60,506 bases of DNA from Rheinheimera baltica DSM 14885 (GCF_000425345.1 NZ_AUDG01000021.1:1-60506); one strand, 5' to 3'; shown: positions 39,683 to 48,628, counted from the stretch's first letter. Made by a program: numbers and translations. The notes: generated from the sequence alone by a model not told the origin.

Positions 39683-40528
39683 ATGGTGTGTTTACTTAAA
39701 ATCCGCGGCATGCTGCAACAAATGTCTGTGATTGAACGCAAGCTGGCAGATTTTATTCTGGATAACGCCAATTTGCTTCGCGACTATTCATCACAGCAGT
39801 TAGCAGATGCAGTGGGAACTAGTCAGTCCAGCGTGGTTAAGTTTTGCCAAAAACTGGGCTATAAGGGCTATCCTGATCTAAAGCTGGCCGTCAACGAAGC
39901 GGTGATTACGGCTTCAACATTGCAACGTGATAGCGCTGAACCCCGGCAAGTACAAAATAACTTAACTGCGATGGTTGAACAGCTGCAGTTTAGTTTGCAA
40001 AGCCACTTACGCGGTATTTTAGAAATTAACGCAGAAAAAACCTTGTTAGAGGTTGCGGATATGCTCGCTAAAGCAGACAACGTGTTACTGGCTGGCTATG
40101 GCAAATCGGGTATCGTGGCGCACGATATGCAGTTTAGATTACTGCAATTAGGCAAACTGGCGTTATTGCACAGCGACCCCGCAATCGCGTTGCAAATGGC
40201 GAGTATGTTAAGCCCGCAAAGCATTGTTTTACTCGTTTCTGAATCAGGACAGAATGCAGATTTGCTCAAACTGGCGCGTTACGCCAAGCAACGCCAAATT
40301 CCTGTTATAAGCCTGACCAGCTTCAAAACAAATGCCTTAAGCGTAGCAGCCGATCAGGCCTTGTTTGCCCTTAGTGGAGATGAGAATGTACGAATAAATC
40401 CAATATTGGTACAGTTGGCACAACAACATCTGTGTCATATTCTTTATCTGTTGCTTTGTCAGCAACAAAATAATGACCATCAATTGGAAGAAAACAGCAA
40501 GCTACTTAATATTTTGGCGCAGCCTTAG
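39683..40528 (+). CDS. RpiR/MurR-family regulator (HTH plus SIS domain)
   Basis: A 281-residue regulator: an HTH_6 domain at about 1-75 (SVIERKLADFILDNANLLRD, QQLADAVGTSQSSVVKFCQKLGYKGYPDLK) and a sugar-isomerase-fold SIS domain at about 115-260 (NVLLAGYGKSGIVAHDMQFRLLQLG, VLLVSESGQNADLL). The family senses phosphosugars; E. coli MurR senses MurNAc-6-phosphate. I start at the ATG at 39683, which fits the family. An in-frame GTG at 39509 would add 58 residues with a hydrophobic stretch, which I consider unlikely. It faces the epimerase and peptidase genes convergently and probably controls them. Confidence 0.85.
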   Translation: MVCLLKIRGMLQQMSVIERKLADFILDNANLLRDYSSQQLADAVGTSQSSVVKFCQKLGYKGYPDLKLAVNEAVITASTLQRDSAEPRQVQNNLTAMVEQLQFSLQSHLRGILEINAEKTLLEVADMLAKADNVLLAGYGKSGIVAHDMQFRLLQLGKLALLHSDPAIALQMASMLSPQSIVLLVSESGQNADLLKLARYAKQRQIPVISLTSFKTNALSVAADQALFALSGDENVRINPILVQLAQQHLCHILYLLLCQQQNNDHQLEENSKLLNILAQP

Positions 40529-40555
40529 ACTGCTTGAATTACGCTATTCACCTAA

Positions 40556-41650
40556 TTAAGGTAACATTTCAAGGCCGTCAATTTCGGTGATACCCAATCC
40601 GGGTGCATCCTCAATAGTGATATCAGCATCATTAAATTTGACACTGCTTTTTACCGGATCAAACAGGCATAGTGACGGACCGTCTAAATCAATTTTCGTT
40701 ATTACATCGGATTTAGCTACCGCCACATGTACCGCTGCAGCCACACTGATACTGCCTTCAAGCATACAACCGATCATGCACTGCATATCGTAGAATGAAC
40801 AAATATCAGCAATCTTAATAGCATTGGCAATACCGCCGGTTTTCATCAGTTTAATATTGATGATGTCGGCTGCGCGCATTTTAATAAGGTCTATGACCTC
40901 TCTTGGGCCAAAACTACTTTCGTCAGCCATCACTGGCGTGTGTACCCGCTCGGTAATGTATTTCAAACCATCCAAGTCATAGGCTTTTACCGGTTGTTCA
41001 ACTAGCTCTAACCGCACTCCGTCACTTTCTAACTTATGTAGTGCATACACTGCCTCTTTTGCACTCCAGCCTTGGTTTGCATCCAGCCGGATCAGTGCTT
41101 TGCCTTCCACCGCAGCGTAAATGGCTTTTACCCGCTCTATATCGACACCAATATCTTTGCCCACTTTTACTTTAAGTGTTTCAAACCCGCGTTCAATAGC
41201 GTCTAACGAATCGGCTACCATCTTGTCGATGTAATCAACGCTAATGGTAATATCAGTGGTAATTTTAGGCACGCCACCACCCAAGATTTTATAAAGTGGC
41301 GCATTAAACGACTGGGCAAACAAATCATAAACTGCCATCTCAACTGCCGCTTTAGCACTGTAGTTTTTCATAATACAACTTTGAATCAGGCGCACGATAT
41401 AGTTCAGGCTTGCGACAGGCTGTCCAATCAGCTTGGGTTTTATTACAGTACGAATAGCTTCAATTATAGAACCATGAATGTCACCGGTAATCACCGCCGT
41501 AGCGGGCGCTGCGCCATAGCCAATATGACCGGTGTCGGTGATAACCATAACAACGACGTCCTCAATAGCATTAACCGTACGCAGTGCCGTTTTAAACGGC
41601 GTTTTTAATGGCACACGCAACATACCCAGTTTTATGTCAGTTATAATCAT
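40556..41650 (-). CDS. Dipeptide epimerase, probably L-Ala-D/L-Glu epimerase
   Basis: Enolase-superfamily enzyme of 364 residues in the muconate-lactonising subgroup. The catalytic lysines show in TLKVKVGKD (KxK) and in NIKLMKTGG. The Mg ligands are in IRLDANQGW (Asp), LVEQPV (Glu) and MADESSFG (Asp). The C-terminal IDLDGP carries the DxD motif that in YcjG/YkfB-type enzymes holds the dipeptide amino group, which supports a dipeptide substrate. It would turn L-Ala-D-Glu from peptidoglycan into L-Ala-L-Glu for ordinary peptidases. It lies 11 bases after the NlpC/P60 gene. Confidence 0.88.
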   Translation of the reverse strand: MIITDIKLGMLRVPLKTPFKTALRTVNAIEDVVVMVITDTGHIGYGAAPATAVITGDIHGSIIEAIRTVIKPKLIGQPVASLNYIVRLIQSCIMKNYSAKAAVEMAVYDLFAQSFNAPLYKILGGGVPKITTDITISVDYIDKMVADSLDAIERGFETLKVKVGKDIGVDIERVKAIYAAVEGKALIRLDANQGWSAKEAVYALHKLESDGVRLELVEQPVKAYDLDGLKYITERVHTPVMADESSFGPREVIDLIKMRAADIINIKLMKTGGIANAIKIADICSFYDMQCMIGCMLEGSISVAAAVHVAVAKSDVITKIDLDGPSLCLFDPVKSSVKFNDADITIEDAPGLGITEIDGLEMLP

Positions 41651-41661
41651 TGTGGCCTCGA

Positions 41662-43038
41662 TTAACGCAGTGATTTAATAGCATAGAGCGCGTCTAAATA
41701 TGACTGCTCAGCATTAGCATTTAATGGCAGTAATGGCGTAACAAAAACACCATTTAGCTTCCCACGATACACATCGCCATTCTGCTTTGGGTAAATAAGC
41801 GTATTTACGTCGTGGATCATAAACGGTTGGTCATCCAACCGGCCTAAATATAATGAGACATGACCGGGAAAATAGAATAGGTCACCAGGTTGCACATACT
41901 TTAGCGCCTCCCGCTTTTCAGCATGCTCGCTTTGTGCACTAAAACGGATATTTTGGCCATATGTTCCCATACCTTGTTCTGACGAATTGCGTGGCATCAA
42001 CAGCCCCATGCTGCGAAAAATTTCGGAAATAAAGCCCGTGCAATCCCGGCCGTTGTAATCGTGCCCCCAACCGTAACGCTCACCTAAAAATTTAAATGCC
42101 TGCTTAATAATATTTTGCTCCGTGAACGGCAAATAGCCCTGCACAACATCTGCACTTAGTGGTATAAGAGCCGGCATAAACACCAGTTGGCCTGCAGCAT
42201 TACGCTGCGGCAACTTGACAATGTAGCTAGCAGCGATGTTTTGACCATTGACCATCACACCGGTGTCTGACGCATTCAGTAATGGCAATCTTATACCCAT
42301 ATCAAATTGCAGTTCAGACACCTCAGGTTGCTCTGGCGTAAAACCCGTATGCACCTTGGCACCGGTGACAACTAAAAACGGTTGTTGCTCAGTGAACTCC
42401 AGTACCTGTTGCTTGTTACCAATAGCAATATCTGCCGTTTTCACCCAACCGGTATAGTTATAACTTCGTACGAAACGCCATTGTTTGTCACTACTGTGAT
42501 GTAACACTGCCACTGCATCTGCTGGAAATAATGCCGTTTCTGCAAAACGATCTAAATCTTTATTTCCTTCTGCATTAAATACGCGGTCTTCAGTAGGAAA
42601 GGCACGTAACGCCGTACGTTTAACAATTAAGCCAAACTGGATCACGTTTTGTGCTTTTATCTCGTCCAGTGCGAGTAATCGCAGGTAAGCATGCCAATGC
42701 TTAGCGCTAAGTGCTGTACCATCTTCATAAAACCGGGTGCTAGACGGTTCAGCGCTAACTGTGCGGATAATTTTACGCAAATCCTCCTGACTGTAATGCG
42801 CCGGTAAATCAGCAAGCAACTGCATTTGGGGTTGTAGCGCAAAAGTTTGCTTATTACGCGCAGCTACTTGCTCTGAAGTGAGCAGCACTCTGTCGGCGTC
42901 GGGCAATGCTGCCAGCCAAAACTGGCTCTTTAAAAAGGTTTTTTGCAGCAACGGCACATCAGAACTAAACTGATTTGCAAACACCGTGCTCTGAGCAAAA
43001 GTGCAGCAACTGCACAATAACCACACTATTAACCTCAT
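41662..43038 (-). CDS. Secreted NlpC/P60 peptidase with SH3 domains (YkfC-like)
   Basis: 458 residues: a signal peptide at 1-21 (MRLIVWLLCSCCTFAQSTVFA), bacterial SH3 regions in the middle (one with WRFVRSYNYTGWVKTADIAI), and a C-terminal NlpC/P60 domain at about 315-440. The catalytic Cys lies in YNGRDCTGFISEIF, the His in GHVSLYLG, and a third polar residue in MIHDVN. Family members cut the D-Glu to meso-DAP (or Lys) bond and, in the YkfC type, act on free recycled peptides with an N-terminal L-Ala. The product L-Ala-D-Glu is the substrate of the epimerase encoded next in the operon. The signal peptide places this step outside the cytoplasm. GAAGGAGG precedes the ATG. Confidence 0.87.
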   Translation of the reverse strand: MRLIVWLLCSCCTFAQSTVFANQFSSDVPLLQKTFLKSQFWLAALPDADRVLLTSEQVAARNKQTFALQPQMQLLADLPAHYSQEDLRKIIRTVSAEPSSTRFYEDGTALSAKHWHAYLRLLALDEIKAQNVIQFGLIVKRTALRAFPTEDRVFNAEGNKDLDRFAETALFPADAVAVLHHSSDKQWRFVRSYNYTGWVKTADIAIGNKQQVLEFTEQQPFLVVTGAKVHTGFTPEQPEVSELQFDMGIRLPLLNASDTGVMVNGQNIAASYIVKLPQRNAAGQLVFMPALIPLSADVVQGYLPFTEQNIIKQAFKFLGERYGWGHDYNGRDCTGFISEIFRSMGLLMPRNSSEQGMGTYGQNIRFSAQSEHAEKREALKYVQPGDLFYFPGHVSLYLGRLDDQPFMIHDVNTLIYPKQNGDVYRGKLNGVFVTPLLPLNANAEQSYLDALYAIKSLR

Positions 43039-43076
43039 GCCCCCTCCTTCTGACGTTTATGTGTATCACTTTTCCT

Positions 43077-43096
43077 GTTTGGCTCTTCAGCCAAAC
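43077..43096 (-). other. Hairpin in the 5' leader of the NlpC/P60-epimerase operon
   Basis: GTTTGGCT (43077-43084), loop CTTC, AGCCAAAC (43089-43096): a perfect 8-bp stem. On the minus strand it lies in the untranslated leader, 38 bases before the ATG, upstream of the ribosome site. It may protect the message or be a binding site; no U run follows. Confidence 0.5.
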
Positions 43097-43109
43097 TAAC
43101 AAGTACAAC

Positions 43110-43153
43110 ATAAGGCAATAAATCAAAAATAGTGTCAAGGAATGAAATATTCC
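43110..43153 (-). promoter_or_regulatory. Putative promoter of the NlpC/P60-epimerase operon with adjoining operator
   Basis: On the minus strand a perfect -35 TTGACA (43138-43133), 17-base spacer and a weak -10 CCTTAT (43115-43110). The near-palindrome GGAATGAAATATTCC (43139-43153) touches the -35 directly on its upstream side. It resembles the sites at 39602-39616 and 43191-43205. Confidence 0.45.
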
Positions 43154-43181
43154 AAATTTTTTAAAAATTAAGCATAAATTA

Positions 43182-43211
43182 TTTTCAAAAGGAAAGAAAT
43201 ATTGCTATGTT
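43182..43211 (+). promoter_or_regulatory. Putative promoter of the TonB-dependent receptor with operator in its spacer
   Basis: TTTTCA (43182-43187), 18-base spacer, TATGTT (43206-43211), about 110 bases before the gene. The spacer holds GGAAAGAAATATTGC (43191-43205), which matches 13 of 15 bases of the site at 43139-43153. The arrangement repeats that at the regulator promoter and suggests repression. Confidence 0.45.
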
Positions 43212-43322
43212 AATTTTGTGCAGAAAATAGACATGCTGTACACACTCTTAAGCGGGCAGACAGACCCGGGTAACGCAACGCCAGTATAAAAACAGAACAA
43301 TGCAACTCCAGGAGAGAAAGTG

Positions 43323-46166
43323 ATGAAGTTGAATAAGCTCGTCCAAGCACTAGCCCTTGCAGGCTTAAGCACACAAGTATTTGCCCAAGAGACAACTCAG
43401 CAAACCGACACCTCTGAAGCTGACGTCAAAGTTGAACGGATCCGGGTAACAGGTTCCAGTATTAAACGAACAGCACTCGAAGGTGATTTGCCCATTACGG
43501 TATTTAGCCGCGCAGACATTAACGCAGCAGGTATTACGTCTGCTGAACAATTGCTATTACAAATGAACATTGCAGGTAACTCGTCTGATAACCTAGCCAG
43601 CAATGGTGGCATTGTATCTGAAGAGCAACGCGGGAATAACGGTGTGTCTGGTGCCAACCTGCGTGGGCAGGGATCTGATGCCACACTGGTATTACTAAAT
43701 GGTCGCCGTGTTGCGACTCATGGCTTGAAGGGTCGTTCAGTAGATTTAAACTCTATACCGTTTGCCGCATTGGAAAGGGTTGAAGTATTACGAGATGGTG
43801 CCTCGGCAGTGTACGGTACCGATGCTATCGGCGGCGTTATCAACTTTATCACCAAGAAAGATTATACCGGTGCCGAAGCGTCGGCTTTCGTCGATCATAC
43901 CGAAGCTGGTGGTGGCAATATCTTCCGTACTAATGTGTTATTTGGTACCGGTGACATTAATAAAGATGGTTGGAACGTATTCGGCACTCTGTCTTACAAA
44001 AAAAATGAAGTATTAGCGGGTAATGATCGAGACTTTTCTACCACCTTCCAGCCTAACCGCGGTCTGTCACCCGATACTAGAGGAACACCTTTTGCTACGG
44101 TATTTAATCGTGGTTCTTCTCAAGCCAATTTAATTGGTACCGGCTTAATTGACCCGCTTGATGGACAATCTGTTACCGCCATTAATATTCTGGATTTACC
44201 AGGCGCAGCGGGTTGTGAAACCGGTGGCGATTTAATGGGGCCTTACGATCATAAACTTTGGAGTTCTGAATCGTCACGCTATGCCTGTGCTTATGATTAT
44301 CCGGCAGCAGCCCGTATCCAACAGCCACAAGAAAGCATCGACTTTATCGGTCGTGCCACATTTAAATTGGCTGAATCTCATATGGCAACGCTGGAGTTTG
44401 TTGCATCACAAGTCGATGTGAGTAAAGCCTTTGAACCGAATCAAATTTCGCCAGGTTCAACCTTTGGCCCCGATGCTTGGTATCCTAGTACCGGTGAGTC
44501 TTATGACGCTATTTATAATGCATTGTCCGGTTACTTTGGCGCAGATCAGCTTAACTACGGTGAACGCATAGCTTACCGTTGGCGCTGTATAGCATGTGGC
44601 CCGCGTGAAATAGATACCTCAACAAAGGCATATCGTTTTCTAGCGGCTTTCGAAGGCATAATAGCCGACTGGGATTACAACATTGGTATTTCACGCGCAT
44701 CCAGCGAGTCTGATTCAACCTTGGGTACCGGTTATCATTACACTGCAGAGTTGCAGCAAGTTCTGGGCAGTGGCCTAATTAATCCTTTCTTGCTACCAGG
44801 GCAAAGCCAGTCTGCAGCAGGTATGGCTGCATTAGAAGGCGCGTCAGCATACGGTGTTAAATTGTATGGCGGTGAGTCTATCATGACACAGATAGACGCC
44901 ACTTTTTCTCGTGAGCTGAATTTCAGCCTGCCCGGTGGCAACATCATGATGGCAGCCGGTGTAGATCTTCGCCGTGAAGAGTTTAAATTTAACGGTGATG
45001 AACGCGCTGAACTGAGACCAGTCTTTAATGCCCCGTTTGATAATGCTAACGTTTTAGACAAAGTAAGCCGCGACATCAAAGCAGTGTTTGCCGAAGTATA
45101 CTTCCCGATATTAGATAATTTAGATGTCACCTTAGCCAGTCGATATGACAAATACGATGGTTTTGGTAGCAGCACTAATCCTAAATTATCGTTTAGTTAT
45201 CGCCCAATCGAGGAATTAATGTTCCGTGGTGCCTTTAGTACTGGCTTTAAGGTGCCGTCGTTTAATCAACTGTTCAATGGTGTAACGGAATCACAGTACA
45301 CCGGTTTAGATCTGGCAGACCCAGCTACTTGTCCGGGGGGCGTTGCGGATGAAAATATTGCTGGCTGCGAGCGTATTCAACCAGTAGAAATTTTCGGTGG
45401 TAAAGAAGACCTTTCACCGGAGGAGTCTGAGCAGAAGAGCTTTGGATTTGTGGTGGTTCCGGTTGATTACTTCAATATCAGTATCGACTGGTGGGAAATT
45501 GAACGCACTGACACTATTCGTTCAGCACCGCGTGACGTATTGATTGAAAACTATGACTTGTTTACAGCGAACTGGATCCGCAATGGGCAAGGCGACATCG
45601 TGGCGATAGACCGTCGTTATATCAACTCGGGGGGTACTTTAACTCGCGGTATTGAACTTGACGCTAACTTAACCGGGGAACTCGCCGGTGGAGCGTGGAA
45701 GTTAAACCTAAACGGTAGCTATATAGACACCTTTAAAAGTAAAGGTATCGATAGCTTACCATACAGTGAAAATCTGGTTGGTGAGTATGTACGCTATTAC
45801 AACCTACCAATTAAATGGAAGCACACGCTCAACTTTAGCTATGCTCATGGCGATTGGAGCCACAGCCTAACGCAACTGTACCGTGATGGTTATAACGATG
45901 AGCTACCAGTAAGTGTGCGTAATGAAAGCTATGTGCCATCTGGCTGGGATCCTAAAGTAGATACCTATGTCACCTATAACTACAGCGTTACCTACAAAGG
46001 TATCGACGATTTGAGCATGACCTTTGGTATTAAAAACTTATTTGATGAAGACCCACCATTTACCGCACACCAAAACGATTTTGCTGCGGGAGCAGGATGG
46101 GAACCTCGTATAGCAGATCCACGTGGACGCGCTTATACCTTGTTAGTTGAATATAAGTTTATGTAA
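43323..46166 (+). CDS. TonB-dependent outer-membrane receptor
   Basis: A 947-residue receptor: signal peptide at 1-22 (KLNKLVQALALAGLSTQVFA), plug domain at about 35-165 (RVTGSSIKRTALEGDLPITVF, DATLVLLNGRRVATHG, RVEVLRDGASAVYGTDAIGG) and a 22-strand barrel ending in the aromatic-type terminus LLVEYKFM. An exposed loop holds a Cys pair in WRCIACGPR. No secretin-like signalling domain is seen. The ligand is unknown; context suggests peptidoglycan peptides or other peptides. I use the ATG at 43323, after AGGAG; a GTG lies one codon before. Confidence 0.9.
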   Translation: MKLNKLVQALALAGLSTQVFAQETTQQTDTSEADVKVERIRVTGSSIKRTALEGDLPITVFSRADINAAGITSAEQLLLQMNIAGNSSDNLASNGGIVSEEQRGNNGVSGANLRGQGSDATLVLLNGRRVATHGLKGRSVDLNSIPFAALERVEVLRDGASAVYGTDAIGGVINFITKKDYTGAEASAFVDHTEAGGGNIFRTNVLFGTGDINKDGWNVFGTLSYKKNEVLAGNDRDFSTTFQPNRGLSPDTRGTPFATVFNRGSSQANLIGTGLIDPLDGQSVTAINILDLPGAAGCETGGDLMGPYDHKLWSSESSRYACAYDYPAAARIQQPQESIDFIGRATFKLAESHMATLEFVASQVDVSKAFEPNQISPGSTFGPDAWYPSTGESYDAIYNALSGYFGADQLNYGERIAYRWRCIACGPREIDTSTKAYRFLAAFEGIIADWDYNIGISRASSESDSTLGTGYHYTAELQQVLGSGLINPFLLPGQSQSAAGMAALEGASAYGVKLYGGESIMTQIDATFSRELNFSLPGGNIMMAAGVDLRREEFKFNGDERAELRPVFNAPFDNANVLDKVSRDIKAVFAEVYFPILDNLDVTLASRYDKYDGFGSSTNPKLSFSYRPIEELMFRGAFSTGFKVPSFNQLFNGVTESQYTGLDLADPATCPGGVADENIAGCERIQPVEIFGGKEDLSPEESEQKSFGFVVVPVDYFNISIDWWEIERTDTIRSAPRDVLIENYDLFTANWIRNGQGDIVAIDRRYINSGGTLTRGIELDANLTGELAGGAWKLNLNGSYIDTFKSKGIDSLPYSENLVGEYVRYYNLPIKWKHTLNFSYAHGDWSHSLTQLYRDGYNDELPVSVRNESYVPSGWDPKVDTYVTYNYSVTYKGIDDLSMTFGIKNLFDEDPPFTAHQNDFAAGAGWEPRIADPRGRAYTLLVEYKFM

Positions 46167-46170
46167 CAAA

Positions 46171-46204
46171 CATTACCCGTTTAGCGTTTACTGAACGGGT
46201 AATG
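46171..46204 (+). other. Inverted repeat after the receptor gene
   Basis: CATTACCCGTT (46171-46181) and AACGGGTAATG (46194-46204): an 11-bp perfect stem with a 12-base loop, 4 bases past the stop codon. No T-run follows; it probably stabilises the message end ahead of the terminator at 46248. Confidence 0.6.
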
Positions 46205-46247
46205 CTGCGTCATGGATGACCTCAAACTCAAGCTGTTCCTGGTCTTT

Positions 46248-46271
46248 AGCCCGCTTTGCGCGGGCTTTTTT
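46248..46271 (+). terminator. Rho-independent terminator of the receptor gene
   Basis: AGCCCGC (46248-46254), loop TTTGC, GCGGGCT (46260-46266), followed by TTTTT to 46271. It overlaps the stop codon of the convergent barrel gene at 46270-46272. Confidence 0.85.
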
Positions 46272-47511
46272 ATTGCCAACGCCACGTAAGCACTAATTTT
46301 GTCAACGACTGCCGTTGCTTTGCAGGCCAGAGCCATTGCTGCTGACGATTCTGCTGCTCGCTATTTAGCCGTACATGTTCCAGTGCAACATTAAGGTGGT
46401 CATTAACACTATAACCAAGCGCCAGCAGCATCGCCTGGCCGTTACCGCTATTGTTGTCAGTGGGAATATTGTCCTTGTCATCCACGTTAAAATCATCATA
46501 TCGCACGGTCGCATTAAGTGCGCCATGCTGCCAATGTGCCAGTAAAAACCAGGCGGTAAAATCGGCAGCTACCACACTTGGCCCCATTAACGTATCGCCT
46601 TGTAACCACTGCCCAACGAGTTGCCAGTCGTCATTAATCACATGTTGTATTGCGACACTGCTAAAACGAGTGCGCCAGGCATATTGCTGGTGCCGAAACA
46701 CTAGCGGATCGCCCTTGTTATCATAATAGTAGGCTCTAACACGCGTTTGCTGCAGATGTTCCCAATGCAGCCCCACATAATAGCCGGTGCGGTGGTCTAA
46801 CTCTCGGGTGGGTTCAACCCAAGCAGGTTGTAATGTCAGAGGATCAACTTGAAAACTGGGGTATCTGGCAAAGTTAACCCGCTCGCCCAAACCGGTCTGT
46901 AAATTGTGCAATGCAAAGCCGCGCCAGGCTAAAATGGTTCCAGCCGGATCATTACCCTGAAACGCGCCAAGCACGGCGGTCCAACTATGGTTGGCGTTAA
47001 AAAAACGTCCAGGCCGGCTTATACTCAGCTCACCGCCACGCGCCCGAACTTCTTCCGCCACCCAACTATTAATGGCAGAAAAGGTACTGCTGTAAGGTGA
47101 TGTCCATGCGGTATCGGTATTTTCCAATGACAATTGTGGATAAAAGTACCCCAGCCTCCCCCGTAAACGATAGCCCGCCACCGGCAATGGCGCCCAGTTT
47201 AACCAGGCTTCAGTTACCGATGCTCCAGCTTCTGGCTTAGCATGCCACTGCGCATGCACTCGCGCAGAAAATGCACTGTCTGTTAGCGCATCAATAGCGA
47301 CATATTGCGGCCCCAAACCGATTGCCTGTTCAGCATAATCAAGCTGTCCGGTGCCACGGTTAAACCAGGTTTTGTTTACGAGCTCATTAGGTTCCGTTTG
47401 TGAAAGATACGCCTCACCTTTAGCACTAATCATTAACTCAACGGCTGCAGCACCGTATAACGGTAGACAACAAAACAAAGCACATATGCAGCGAGTATTG
47501 GGTTTTATCAT
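46270..47511 (-). CDS. Outer-membrane beta-barrel protein, porin-like
   Basis: A 413-residue protein with a signal peptide (CALFCCLPLYGAAAVE near residues 9-25) and a run of alternating hydrophobic, aromatic-rich strands throughout (RLRGRLGYFYPQLSLE, YYVGLHWEHLQQTRVRAYYY, ALNATVRYDDFNVDD). It ends in LTKLVLTWRWQ, a barrel-closing end with a terminal aromatic region. It resembles porin-like or anonymous barrel proteins that accompany cupredoxin-like genes in alteromonads. I use the ATG at 47509-47511 after GAGG, rather than the TTG at 47517. The next gene is divergent at 84 bases. Substrate unknown. Confidence 0.7.
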   Translation of the reverse strand: MIKPNTRCICALFCCLPLYGAAAVELMISAKGEAYLSQTEPNELVNKTWFNRGTGQLDYAEQAIGLGPQYVAIDALTDSAFSARVHAQWHAKPEAGASVTEAWLNWAPLPVAGYRLRGRLGYFYPQLSLENTDTAWTSPYSSTFSAINSWVAEEVRARGGELSISRPGRFFNANHSWTAVLGAFQGNDPAGTILAWRGFALHNLQTGLGERVNFARYPSFQVDPLTLQPAWVEPTRELDHRTGYYVGLHWEHLQQTRVRAYYYDNKGDPLVFRHQQYAWRTRFSSVAIQHVINDDWQLVGQWLQGDTLMGPSVVAADFTAWFLLAHWQHGALNATVRYDDFNVDDKDNIPTDNNSGNGQAMLLALGYSVNDHLNVALEHVRLNSEQQNRQQQWLWPAKQRQSLTKLVLTWRWQ

Positions 47512-47594
47512 CGACAACCTCTTGGATGTTTTCGGTGCTTTTATGCAACGAATGTACTATCGTGAAGCATTATTCAGCAACTACAAGCCTAACT

Positions 47595-48221
47595 ATGCAA
47601 AAGTTAATAACACTTATCCTGTTTTTATTTTCTTGGCATGTCGCTGCAGCAACACTGCATATAAAGGTTATTGATGCAGAGCAAAAACCATTACCTTATA
47701 CGGTGATAGAGCTGATAAACAATCAATATCCTGCTGTGCCAGAGCCGGCTGGCGCGCAGGTGATTCAACAAGACTTAAACTTCCAGCCTTTTGTTAGTCT
47801 TGTGCCGCAAGGAACCTTAGTTGAATTTCCAAATTTAGACAAAACCCGACACCATGTTTATTCTTTCTCCAAAACCAAAGCTTTTGAACTGCGTTTATAT
47901 GCAGGCAAGCCAGAAGCGCCGGTATTGTTTGATCAAGCAGGTGTGGTAACACTGGGCTGTAACATTCACGATAATATGCTGGCATACATTTACGTTAGTC
48001 ACAGCCGGTTTAGTGTCATGACAGATGCCAATGGCGAAGCGCATTTTAACGATATACCCGAAGCAGATTTTCAGCTCGCAGTATGGCATCCGTGGCAGAA
48101 ACAACCACAGTTACCACAAGACATAAGCATTAGAGCAGGAGAGCAGCAAAAAGACATTATGCTGAATATAACCCAGCAAGCCTTACCAAAAGCGCCCAAA
48201 AAAGGCTTTGGCGACTATTAA
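47595..48221 (+). CDS. Cupredoxin-like periplasmic protein (methylamine-utilisation-protein-like family)
   Basis: A 208-residue secreted protein with signal peptide MQKLITLILFLFSWHVAAA and a carboxypeptidase-regulatory/Ig-like fold region (HIKVIDAEQKPLPYTVIEL). A cupredoxin-like domain contains TRHHVYSFS and LGCNIHDNMLAYIYVS. The set His-Cys-His-Met would suit a type-1 copper site. I chose the ATG at 47595 because the upstream extension is not a signal peptide. It is divergent from the barrel gene; the two may be a copper- or electron-transfer-related pair. The function of this subgroup is not established. Confidence 0.75.
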   Translation: MQKLITLILFLFSWHVAAATLHIKVIDAEQKPLPYTVIELINNQYPAVPEPAGAQVIQQDLNFQPFVSLVPQGTLVEFPNLDKTRHHVYSFSKTKAFELRLYAGKPEAPVLFDQAGVVTLGCNIHDNMLAYIYVSHSRFSVMTDANGEAHFNDIPEADFQLAVWHPWQKQPQLPQDISIRAGEQQKDIMLNITQQALPKAPKKGFGDY

Positions 48222-48236
48222 GTCACTGATATAAAA

Positions 48237-48607
<371 letters not shown>

Positions 48608-48616
48608 ACGGCGGCG

Positions 48617-48622
48617 ATTATA
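48617..48622 (-). promoter_or_regulatory. rnpB -10 element
   Basis: A perfect TATAAT on the minus strand ends 9 bases before the RNA start near 48607. The matching -35 region (about 48640-48645, CTGGTG) is poor and lies within the last codons of rsmI. Confidence 0.7.
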
Positions 48623-48628
48623 CCGGTT

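Noticed and set aside
43210..43395. Minus-strand 61-residue frame upstream of the TonB receptor
   Set aside because: It overlaps the receptor signal peptide and promoter region, and shows no recognisable protein features.
47560..47580. GTGAAGCATTATTCA upstream of the cupredoxin-like gene as a further regulator site
   Set aside because: Only the right half ATTATTCA matches the near-palindrome set and there is no symmetry.
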